Shown here: one piece after another, positions 55,505-64,000 of the stretch
Layout of the letters: every line of letters starts with the position of its first letter
Numbering within the stretch: position 1 is the stretch's first letter
DNA from: Umbelopsis isabellina
Lineage: Eukaryota > Mucoromycota > Umbelopsidomycetes > Umbelopsidales > Umbelopsidaceae
Direction: 5' to 3'
NCBI GenBank assembly: GCA_016758905.1
Contig: JAEPQZ010000002.1
Location: forward strand, 1,711,013-1,775,012
Length of the DNA: 64,000 nucleotides
The notes under the pieces: model-generated
Database searches by the model: none
Told to the model about the DNA's origin: nothing
What the model saw: the letters and a program-made list of their open reading frames with translations, nothing else
Made by a program: the position numbers and the translations under genes

Positions 55505-57332
55505 ATGAGTAAGTATCCACCACAACGCTGACCAACTACTGCATCTGTATAATCTCATAAACTAAACACTATAACCGATCAGGTTTCGGTAATCAAGGAA
55601 AACCTGGAGGCTTTGGCTTTGGTGGAAGCACTGGTACGGTCTAATCTCATTTCAGTTTGTACTGGATTAACACACAACAGTCGCTGCTGTACGAAACCAT
55701 TCCAAGATTGTATATGTCACTTATACTTATATTCTTGATATGCATTTCAGGATTCGGCTCAAATACTACACCTAGCTTTGGATCTTCAACACCTGCCTCT
55801 GGAAATACTTTCTCGTTCGGTGGACAAAATACTACACCAGCAACATCAGCACCAGCCGCGGGAGGATTCTCATTTGGTGGTGGAAACGCAGCAGCATCCA
55901 CACCTTCGTTCGGGTCAACTACACCAGCACCAGCCTCAACCCCGTCATTCAGTTTCGGTGGCCAGGCTAACACGACACCGGCAGCCAGTACCGGCGGCTT
56001 TGGCTCAACGACAACAGCCCCTGCTACTGGCTCTTTCAACTTTGGTCAACAAACCTCCACCACATCGACCGCACCTGCAAGTACTGGATTCAGCTTTCCT
56101 ACTGCGTCAGCTGCTCCAGCTTCTACACCTTTCGGTGCTACACCAGCCGCAAGCACTGCTCCAGCAAGCTCGGGACTTTCATTTGGCCAACCCAGCTCAA
56201 CCGCTACAAATACAACAGCATCTGCTCCACTATTTGGCGCTGCCTCTGCAGCCCCTGCTCCCACATCCTCTGCAGCATCTGGCTTCAACTTTGGACAGCC
56301 TGCCTCAACTCCTGCTGCTTCTGGATTTTCCTTGAATATGACCTCGAGTTCTGGCTCTGGTATGTTAATGATAAAAGTCTAGAGTAGAAAATAGAAAGGC
56401 AATTAACTTATTCATTACAGCAGCAACTTCTGCAACCGCACCATCTACTTTTGCACCTACTTTGACAACAAACCCAACCGTGTCTGGAGCACCTTCAGCT
56501 GCAGCACCTTCAGCAGCAGCGACAACAACTCAACCTAACAAACCTGTAACTGTTCCCACACCGTCATCTTTGAAGAACAAAACCATGGAAGAGATTCTTA
56601 ACAAGTGGACCAAGGAGTTGGACTCATATAGCTCTGAGTTTCATAGACAAGCAGTTGAAGTTGCTGAATGGGATCGGGAGTTGATACAGAATGGCAGCAA
56701 GGTGAGATACAAATAAGACCTGGGTTGTTACTCTGTATCTTCGTCAATTTATTTAACTTGGTATTACATTTTAGATCTCCAACTTGAATAACGATGTTAT
56801 CAAGACCGAAGCGCTACAAGGAGAGATTGATCAGAGCCTATCCTATATAAATGCCCAACAGGAAGATCTCAGCAGTATTTTAGATGCCTATGAGAAGCAG
56901 ATGAAGGAGGTGTTGGATCAAAGTAATTTGCAGCAACCAATGCAACCAGCAGATGTGCAGCGCGAAAAAGCTTATACTCTAGCCGAAAGTCTAAACAAGC
57001 AGCTTGATGATGTTAGCAGAAACCTGAATATCATGATCGAAGAAGTTAACAAGATGAACGGCGATGAACAATCCGTCGATGATAATGAATCTGAAGATAA
57101 TGTAAGTGTGATAGTTTCAAGCCGACAGCCATTCCTTTTTTTTTTTCTCTCTCTCTCTCTCTCATACTGACACTATCCAATGTAGGTCTCACAAATCGTC
57201 AAAATTCTTAATGCTCACCTTACATCCTTGCAATGGATTGATAGTACAACTATCACTATGCAAAATAAGATGCAAGAAGTTAATAAGTTACAAGAGAAGA
57301 TTGAGAGAGACCAAGCTCTACTACGAAGATGA
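55505..57332 (+). CDS. NSP1: FG nucleoporin Nsp1 (Nup62)
   Basis: Exons 55505-55508 (four bases), 55583-55633, 55751-56359, 56421-56701, 56775-57101 and 57186-57332 give 472 aa. Nsp1 forms the central channel of the nuclear pore with Nup57 and Nup49. The first 250 or so residues are FG/FxFG repeats in Ala, Ser, Thr and Pro spacers (SFGGQ, GFGST, FNFGQ). The C-terminal coiled-coil domain begins near KTMEEILNKWTKELDSYSSE and includes NAQQEDLSSILDAYEKQMKE. It is the Nsp1 family domain (PF05064 type). The intron before the last exon contains a T-run and (CT)n microsatellite directly upstream of the acceptor. Confidence 0.93.
57136..57163 (+). repeat. T11 followed by (CT)8 microsatellite in NSP1 last intron
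   Basis: The tract lies between donor 57102 and acceptor 57185 and gives an unusually strong polypyrimidine stretch. Length variation is likely. Confidence 0.85.
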
Positions 57333-58449
57333 ATGATACTAGGCTTATCTCCTTAAGGAAAGCAAAGACTGTAAACTGAAACAAATCATATCCAAACAAA
57401 AAAGCAAAAAAAAAAAAAATGACTTAGCATATAAGAACTTGAACCATCGTGCGCATCATTAATAGCTGTAGATGATTTTCGTGAAAATAAATGAAACTCC
57501 CATTGACTTATGTACCAGCAAATTGAATTGTTCGTAGACGCGATGAACTGCAAATAGACTTCCTTACTATTACCTGAGGCAGTCTGTATATATAATGCAT
57601 CTCAACTTACATATCTTTGAATACAACCTTCTTTGGATTGATTAGTGTATCATTATGTCAAGTCTAATGATTGCAAATGAGCAAGTGATAATGGAAAGTA
57701 AACCATAATGAATTTCTGACATCTGTTGCACTTTCGGTTGGCTTTTTGCCTTACCTATAGCTAATTCACTTTCTAATTTTTCCTTATTTGTTATGTAAAA
57801 GGCAAATTGAGAACTCAGAAAAACCAGATCACCGTCACCAATAAATGCATTTAGCTTGCGAGACTAATGAATGATAAGATTTCTACGCCTTCCGCAGTGA
57901 GGAAATTTGACTTGGATTTACTCGGTGATTTTGTACGGCGAATTCAACGCAGTTGCTCGAACGATGTTTCATACATTGTGATTCAAAGCAGAGTTGAATT
58001 TCGAGCCGTTACTGGACTCTAAGCAGCAGACAATTAGACATATTTGAGTCTGAGGTCATCTATGAATGAAACTGGCGATGCCGAGCCTCGTCACAATGTA
58101 GCCAAGTATATATTAAAGTCTCAAGATGGAAATTTGCCAATGTTAAGGTTTCGCATTTTTGCGTAATCAGGGTCCAAGCTGTTGACATATTGACAAGTGG
58201 TCAAATCATATATACAACTATATACCATCATTGTTCATAGCTGTCAGGTCATTTGAAATAATGCAAAAGGCACTTGAGATATGTAAGAAGACATGAACCA
58301 CTTAGTTATAAGTTTCCAATGATCTGGAAATTCCACCACTGCAATCCAATTTAGGTTACCACATACAGGCGTCTGGGATTGAAAAGACATGCCGCAAGTA
58401 CATAAATTCGTCAATCTTTTAGTAAACTTGCGTACTGCTCTTTCCCCTG
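57333..58449. other. Intergenic, nothing specific seen
   Basis: The 1.1 kb downstream of NSP1 starts with an A-rich run near 57408. No gene or repeat was recognised. Confidence 0.5.
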
Positions 58450-59571
58450 ATGATTGCCAAATCCTTATTAGCCTTGGCGGCCCTGACCGTTACTGGAGCT
58501 TTTGCCGCATCTCCTGAATCTCGCTACGTTTACGTTGGTTCATATGGCAACAACCTCTCCGTATTCACTGCCAATCCAGAAAGCGGCAATTTGACTCTTG
58601 TGCACCAGGCTGAGTCACTCGCTCCTTCTTATCTTGCATTCCACCCAAGTAATAAGTACTTGTATGCCTGCAACGAGCTCAACAACACATACTCGGCATT
58701 CAAATTATCTAAAAATGGGTCACTCCAATTCATCAACAAGAAGGATTCGTTGGGCGAAGCTCCTGCTCACGTTGGAGTTCATCCTTCTGGTAAATGGCTA
58801 TTGGGTACTTCCTATAACAATGGCACCTTTTACACCTATCCGATTGGTTCCGACGGCTCAATTGGTGAAGCGAACCGAGAAGTTAAGGATCCTGCCATAA
58901 ACGGAGCTAATCTGGCTTCATTGCAAGGACATGATTCTCCACACGCTCATCAAATGATCGCCGCCTACAATCAATCGCAGGTTCTCGGAGTTGATTTGGG
59001 TATTGACCGCATCAATTTATTCAACATTGAGAGTGATGGAACTTTATCTAAGAGTAACATACAGCCATTCATAAACATCAACAGCGGTGCTGGTCCTAGA
59101 CATGGCATTTTTGGAAAAGATGGAAAATTCTTCTACTTGATAACTGAGGAAGGAAACATTGTTATCGTCTTCAAGTATGATGCCAAATTAGGCACCTATG
59201 TATTTGAGCAGAGCGTGGATACTCTCCCTGCAAACTTTACAAAAGTTTCATATGGTGGAGAGATTCGCATTTCACCAGATTGGGCAACCCTCTATGTCTC
59301 TAACAGAGTATTTGGTCCTAATGAAGGCAGCATTACTGTCTATAAAATCAACCCAACAACCGGAAAGCTTTCGTGGCTCCAGAATATCGGCAGTGCCGGT
59401 CAATACCCACGTGGTCTTAACATTGACCCAGAGGGTAAATTTGTGTATAGTGGAAACCAGAATTCCAACACCATTGGCGTCTTCAAGGTCGGATCCGAAG
59501 GAAAGCTGCGATTGTCTGCAACTATCAACCACCCTTCTCCTTCTGACTTCCAGTTTGGACCATCTCATTAA
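58450..59571 (+). CDS. Secreted seven-bladed beta-propeller lactonase-family protein
   Basis: Intronless, 373 aa. Residues 1-19 are a signal peptide (LLALAALTVTGAFA). The rest matches the lactonase / carboxy-cis,cis-muconate-cyclase propeller family (PF10282 type): SRYVYVGSYGNNLSVFTANP, LAFHPSNKYLYACNEL, GHDSPHAHQMI, DLGIDRINLF, GAGPRHGIFGKDGKFFYLIT, and QYPRGLNIDPEGKFVYSGNQ. The PHAHQ and D-LG-D motifs are the conserved family landmarks. Members open lactones such as 6-phosphogluconolactone or muconolactone. A secreted form suggests an extracellular substrate, not the pentose phosphate pathway. Several N-glycosylation sequons support secretion. The substrate is not known. Confidence 0.88.
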   Translation: MIAKSLLALAALTVTGAFAASPESRYVYVGSYGNNLSVFTANPESGNLTLVHQAESLAPSYLAFHPSNKYLYACNELNNTYSAFKLSKNGSLQFINKKDSLGEAPAHVGVHPSGKWLLGTSYNNGTFYTYPIGSDGSIGEANREVKDPAINGANLASLQGHDSPHAHQMIAAYNQSQVLGVDLGIDRINLFNIESDGTLSKSNIQPFININSGAGPRHGIFGKDGKFFYLITEEGNIVIVFKYDAKLGTYVFEQSVDTLPANFTKVSYGGEIRISPDWATLYVSNRVFGPNEGSITVYKINPTTGKLSWLQNIGSAGQYPRGLNIDPEGKFVYSGNQNSNTIGVFKVGSEGKLRLSATINHPSPSDFQFGPSH

Positions 59572-60172
59572 ACTCTGTAGTGATGTTTTGCAAGTGTGAA
59601 CTAGAATGACCTGTATCTTTTTTTTCTCGAAAATTTCAACTTCTAATAAAATGCATAATCTTCTGCAACTCGCTGCAATATCCTCAGTTTTATATCTTAT
59701 AACACGTATATACATCGTTGTCTTAAATTCCAAAATCTTGTGACATATAAGGGTATATATGCAGGCCTGGCGTGTTACTTATAGAACCTTTATAGAACCT
59801 TTGGGTTCGAGGGGGAAAACGCTGAGTTTTTTGTCAATCAAGCTGCTGTGAGTGACCAATGAATAGCCTGCTCTTAGCTTGTACGTACGACTCAGTTATC
59901 CAAGACCAGTTCCACTGTAGCAATATCATATAGATATGTAAAATTGTCTCCGAAACAAGCAGCATATGTTATCAAGTTAAAGTAGGGCAAAATTACAAAT
60001 CTGAAGCAAGTGGATTAACACCGAGGAAATATAAAATTCAGTATACAGAACAGTGCTGTACAATAATAAATTTGACGGTTCACATAAATACCTCCACTAC
60101 CATGTAATAAATAAGCGAAGCTTAATTTGCATTCGTCTTCGATTATTCACTGATAGTACTGACCTAACCATA
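59572..60172. other. Intergenic with TATA box for downstream gene
   Basis: TATAAAA at 60030-60036 lies about 140 bases before the ATG at 60173. Nothing else was recognised. Confidence 0.45.
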
Positions 60173-60436
60173 ATGACACCAATCAATTACATTCTTTTGC
60201 TCACCGCTATCGCCTATACTTCATCTGCACTAACTCCAGAACAACCGACCAGTACAGATGTAAATCAAAAATCATTATTTGATCCATGCAAGCAACCCTG
60301 TTCATTTGACTTACAGAATTGCATATCTAATTGTCAATATCCAAGTCAATTGTCTGAATGCACAACTTGTCTCATCACAAAAATAGGCGGAGCAGATGTC
60401 TATAAATGTATTGAATGTATACAAACAAAGCTTTGA
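60173..60436 (+). CDS. Small cysteine-rich secreted protein (8-Cys layout)
   Basis: Single exon, 87 aa. The signal peptide is residues 1 to about 19 (ILLLTAIAYTSSA). Eight cysteines follow as CX3C-X6-CX3C-X8-CX2C-X12-CX2C (CKQPC, CISNC, CTTC, CIEC). Apart from two spacings this equals the pattern in the protein at 2536-2862, and the signal peptides are also alike, so the two are likely paralogues at opposite ends of the window. No named family was recognised. It lies beside decayed secreted-protein genes. Confidence 0.72.
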   Translation: MTPINYILLLTAIAYTSSALTPEQPTSTDVNQKSLFDPCKQPCSFDLQNCISNCQYPSQLSECTTCLITKIGGADVYKCIECIQTKL

Positions 60437-60869
60437 AGCCATAATCATATAACAAATTTGAAAGGAAACATCTAATTGGTTTTGCCCGAAAAATAAAATG
60501 AAAATAATTATGTGAAGCTACCATGGTGTTAAAGCTCTGGAAAGTATGTATATAACACAAACTATGTGAGTTGGAGCACACTGTATAGAGGGAACAGATA
60601 TCAATAGTCAAATTTGAGCCATTTTAGAGAGTAAACCTAAGGCTCACTAATGAATACCTTACATAAAGCGAAAGCAGTAATCAGCGGAACAGAGCCGTAG
60701 AAAGAAGACTTTTCATGAATATAGATAGTAGCTCTATGGTACATTTTACAAATGATACAAATGAAGTTTGAATACACATCTTCATTCAGTGAGAGTAGGC
60801 CAGCTCAAATAAAAAGTCAGTCTGGGAACCATTTGGGCTGAAAAAATGGAGCAGGCTTCTGTTTGGTTT
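60437..60869. other. Intergenic, nothing specific seen
   Basis: AT-rich spacer, no gene. Confidence 0.45.
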
Positions 60870-61309
60870 CTATCCAGGGCAAGATAAGGAGTACTGAACA
60901 GCGATTACCAATATTGGGAAATTCAAATCAAAAACTGTGGCATTTTCTGCGTTGGAGGCATTGAGAGGAGTGAGAACATAGTCAAAGTAGCTAAACACAG
61001 AGTAGCCTGGGCATTTTTGAACATACACGCTATGTTCGTCAGAAGTGACAATAAAAATAGTCTCGTTTCATTATGATGAGGCACGGATAGTCATGAATTT
61101 TTTGAGAATTGCTTCACTATCAGTAACATCAAACTGAGAATGGTTATCATCCTCATGGACACAGCTCAATATGATAAAGTTAATCTGGGACAAGGAAGGT
61201 AACAGCAGGCAAATTACCAGCAACGGCATTGTTCCTGAAAGCATGCTGCTGATTGTAGGGTTCATTCAAGGGCTTCTGCTTTAGGAGTAGCTCGAGGGGA
61301 ACCACTTTT
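60870..61309 (-). pseudogene. Decayed coding remnant, possibly phosphoesterase-like
   Basis: On the minus strand three protein-like pieces follow one another. They are NNAVAGNLPAVTFLVPD ending in a stop at about 61182, then DDNHSQFDVTDSEAILKKFM in the next frame, then two adjacent stops, and then ETIFIVTSDEHSVYVQKCPG continuing to a stop at 60870. The order LP-x-x-x-F-x-x-P followed by a helix and T-x-F-I-V-T-x-D-E resembles the C-terminal half of the secreted phosphoesterase family (PF04185 type). With a frameshift and stops it cannot be expressed as one protein. The family guess is weak. Confidence 0.35.
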
Positions 61310-61642
61310 GGACTCAACACCATGGGGAATTGGTCCTCTTCAGAAGTCTTCGGCGACCACTATCGTCGCCAGAAACGCCAACCAAAATTTTTTTGCAATC
61401 TTTGTCCTCCATATTAAAGCGATTCCTTGCTTTATAAGCTGTAGCAGCATTTCTAGAGTCATATTCGTTCAGTCTTTCGCACTAAGATAGTAAATATGCA
61501 CATCACACTGGCTTATTTCCTCATTGACCTTGCAATCCTTAAATACATATAAAAAGAAAAGATCTGCTTGCGCTGTTTTTATTATTTGTATACAAATATA
61601 GTTGGAAACCTTTCACTTGGGCAATAGATAGGATTTAATGCG

Positions 61643-63416
61643 ATGCAATATAAAGCACTATTGATTTTATTTTACTTTTACCTAATCAGCTGCTTCGTAC
61701 TCGCAGTATCCGCATTCTCCTTCAACCATTCACTTAACGCGGTGGAGATAATGACATTGACGCTCATAAACATGATCATGACGATGACAATCATGAGCTT
61801 CATAATATATATGACGACGACGGCAAAGGTGAAGATGACAACAGACATGATTACCATGATCATGAAGATAATATCAATTGTAGCGATATTATCTCCAAAG
61901 CCTCTGTCACTGTCGTTGTTGTTGGCAAGACCTACAAAATTCCTTGCAAAGTTGACATCAACAACATTTGCTTACATGCTTGTGGTAGAGGTGCTACTGA
62001 TTCCGAAACTGCCACCATCGGGTTCGGGACTGGAACAGGTGCGATTACCTCCGCAATCGCATGTGGCACTGGTATCAACATTATTCCTTTACAATCTATT
62101 TGTGCTCAAGCAACTGTTTGCTGCGATACACAATGCTCTTCAAATCAAAAGTGTATCAACGGTATATGAACATGTTGTGATAACAACTCTTGTGGCATTA
62201 GCTGTACATCATGTCCAACGGCCAACATTGTACATTGACAAATGATGGCACAAGTTATCAATGCGCATGTAACAACGCACCCAATTCATGCGGATTTCAA
62301 GACTCCTGTTCACCTTGCCCAACTCCTGAAAATGGTCAAGCTACTTGCTTGTCTGGTACATGCGGTATTTTGTGTAACAATGATTATGCTAGCTGTAATA
62401 ATGCGTGTGTCAATGAACAGACCCACATCAGCAATTGTGGAGCCTGTGGAAACCTATGCTCAGCTCCCCCAAATGGGCAAGATATTTGCCTGTCTGGAGT
62501 GTGTGGTATCTCATGTAACAGTGGCTATACTAGCTGCAATGGTACATGCGCCAATGAACAGACCGACATCAGTAATTGTGGAGCTTGTGGAAACACGTGT
62601 ACAGTCCCAGGCAATGGCCAAGCTACTTGCACATCTGGAACATGTGGCATTTCATGTAACAGCGGCTATAGTAGTAGCAACATTACAGGCGTTAATGAAC
62701 AGACAGACATCGATAATTGTGGAGAGTGCTGAAACATTTGTCCAGTCCCTGGAAATAGTATAGCAACTTGTACGACTGGAGTATGCGACATTTCATGCAA
62801 CATTGGCTATACCAATTGCAGTAGTGCATGTGTGAATGAACAAACAGACGGCAATAATTGCGAGAGTTGCGGAAATACATGCAATAATTATCAGCATTGC
62901 AGTGGAGATTATGTGTTTGCTCCCGACCCAAGCGTCAGCCCACCATTATGTAGTAATCGAAGCATTAATTTTGGCGATTTAACAGCATATGGAACATCTG
63001 TTCCCAATTATTATCAGACTTTCATTTAGTATAATTTTTTCATTTCATATTCAGAAGTTTAAAATTACTTCGCAGGAATAGGAACGATATCTCGTAACAT
63101 TCCGTGGTCTATATTTGGTATAGACGTCTTAACCACTTTGTCTGTTACATTCACAGCATTCAGAAATGGTGTTCGGGTTGGACAGTCTGTTGCATCAACC
63201 CTTGGAACTTTTGTATTTCCTCAAAAGAATTTCAGCATTATTGATAGCTTAAATGTTTTACCTGGCTCTGCCCTGTTCACTCAACATCTTGTATTGTCCA
63301 ACCTGATAGTTGCGCTTGAATGCAAATCAAATATTCTTCTATCATTTTTAGAAATCAATACTTCCTTTCTATATTCTGTTTATTTCCATTCAGAAAAAGA
63401 TCAAATTCCCAGATAA
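61643..63416 (+). pseudogene. Broken gene for a secreted His/Asp-rich, Cys-repeat protein
   Basis: The pieces lie in three successive frames. A signal peptide comes first (MQYKALLILFYFYLISCFVL, 61643 on). Next, in another frame from about 61741, is a His/Asp-rich segment (DIDAHKHDHDDDNHELHNIY) and a domain with VGKTYKIPCKVDINN and CLHACGRG. A TGA stops this frame at 62167-62169, yet similar Cys-rich sequence continues (CCDNNSCGISCTSCPTA) before a frameshift near 62205-62215. Then come 47-residue Cys repeats with a second TGA at 62730-62732, where the repeat has Gly (GGA to TGA). After the repeats a beta-type domain (RNIPWSIFGIDVLTTLSVTF) follows another stop. Unannotated introns could explain some of the shifts but not the repeat-internal TGA. 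Confidence 0.6.
62289..62858 (+). repeat. 141-bp tandem coding repeats (Cys-rich, STIG1-like)
   Basis: Units begin at 62289 (147 bp), 62436, 62577 and 62718, with a partial one from 62859. The translated unit reads CGACGNTC..P.NGQATC, then SGTCGISCNSGYTSCNGTC, then NEQTDISN, resembling the Cys spacing of plant stigma-specific STIG1 and related bacterial/fungal secreted repeats. Unit 3 has lost two cysteines (SSSN, ITG) and unit 4 has the TGA, so decay is under way. Confidence 0.8.
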
Positions 63417-63770
63417 GGCGAATTATTTCATAGCAGTAAGCTACGTAATTCTATTCATTATAACCCTGACAATATCGTGATCCAAACATGGAAGTCATGT
63501 CAAATAAATATTATTCATTCTCCACGACAAGAAAGTGGAAAGGCTAATAATTTTACGACTACCAAAAATTAACATATTGTAACTTATGGAGGGCTTTGAA
63601 CAATCAAAGAATGCAGATATCGCAGACACCAAATGTCAAACTTTCTTGTTTCTGGAGTAAACGGACCGGTAAAGTAGAATTTGGGTAACGCTATGGCGGT
63701 TGAATGGCTAATACAAGTATATCAACTAGAGACCAAGCTTTGGTCAGAGGCCCATTCAGGGAGTTATAAG
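63417..63770. other. Intergenic, nothing specific seen
   Basis: AT-rich spacer before the GC-rich minisatellite. Confidence 0.5.
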
Positions 63771-64000
63771 CTGGCAGAGCTAAGGGCTGGCAGAGCCATC
63801 ACACTAACGGCTGGCAGAGCCGTCCGCAGGGCGGGTGCCAGGTGAAGTGAGAGGGGCCATCTTCATATAGGCACGAATGGGGGGGTTACTGACTGGCAGA
63901 GCCGTCCGAAGGGCGGGTGCCAGGTGAAGTCAGGCTGGAGACACTTCATATAGGCACCGAATGGGGGGGTTACTGACTGGCAGAGCCGTCCGAAGGGCGG
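63771..64000. repeat. GC-rich minisatellite running off the window
   Basis: The core CTGGCAGAGC starts at 63771, 63787, 63811, 63893 and 63977. From 63811 a complete unit is visible with periods of 82 and 84 bases: core, then CGTCCG-AGGGCGGGTGCCAG, then CTTCATATAGGCAC and a G7 run. The composition is far more GC-rich than the rest of the window. The array is cut by the window end, so its length is unknown. It could be a minisatellite, or the end of a mobile or subtelomeric element. Confidence 0.8.

Overview
The window looks like nuclear DNA of an early-diverging filamentous fungus, most likely Mucoromycota or close to it. The genes are compact and run on both strands. Most have several short GT-AG introns of about 45-90 bp. 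Intergenic DNA is AT-rich. The gene set is fungal: Atg11, Nsp1, Tho2, Sec72, a fungal GH17 glucanase and a BIM1-like copper protein. It also contains families that are scarce or missing in yeasts, namely a tubby protein and an MT-A70 methyltransferase. The lineage is an inference from gene content. There is no rRNA and I saw no tRNA.

Layout. At 1-1393 a long inverted repeat, cut by the window edge, encloses AT-rich DNA with no gene. A small cysteine-rich secreted protein follows (2.5 kb). Then come PTH2 (3.3 kb), a monocarboxylate-type MFS transporter (5 kb), and MLH1 divergent from an MT-A70 methyltransferase across 168 bp that hold an ACGCGT box (6.8-11.7 kb). Next are a membrane-anchored FkbM-type methyltransferase (12.4 kb), an aquaporin (14.6 kb), COG2 (17.5-20.6 kb), a Ctr copper transporter (20.7 kb), a PLP aminotransferase (22.3 kb), a ferric/cupric reductase (24.2 kb) and a BIM1/X325-like copper protein (26.3 kb). 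After a decayed repeat at 27.5 kb come an unrecognised type I membrane protein, guanylate kinase, the Hsp110 chaperone SSE1, THO2 (35.5-41.4 kb) and a tubby protein. These are followed by a GPI-type wall protein and a GH17 glucanase (43-45 kb), an F-box/LRR protein, ATG11 (47.9-53.7 kb), SMD2 divergent from SEC72, NSP1 (55.5-57.3 kb) and a secreted lactonase-fold protein.

From about 59.6 kb onward the character changes. There is one more cysteine-rich secreted protein, which shares the 8-Cys layout of the one at 2.5 kb. There are also two decayed secreted-protein genes, and then a GC-rich minisatellite that runs off the end.

The most coherent functional group is at 20.7-27.0 kb. Ctr (Cu+ import), a reductase with a Met/His-rich N-terminus, and a secreted copper protein whose predicted mature N-terminus is His make up the parts of a surface copper-acquisition route. 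The reductase and the copper protein are divergent from one intergenic region. A second group is MLH1 plus the MT-A70 gene, which may share a cell-cycle promoter. Most other genes are conserved housekeeping genes.

Exon coordinates were derived by hand from splice consensus, reading phase and family similarity. Phases close for all multi-exon genes listed except the N-terminal junction of THO2 and possibly the last codons of SMD2 and COG2.
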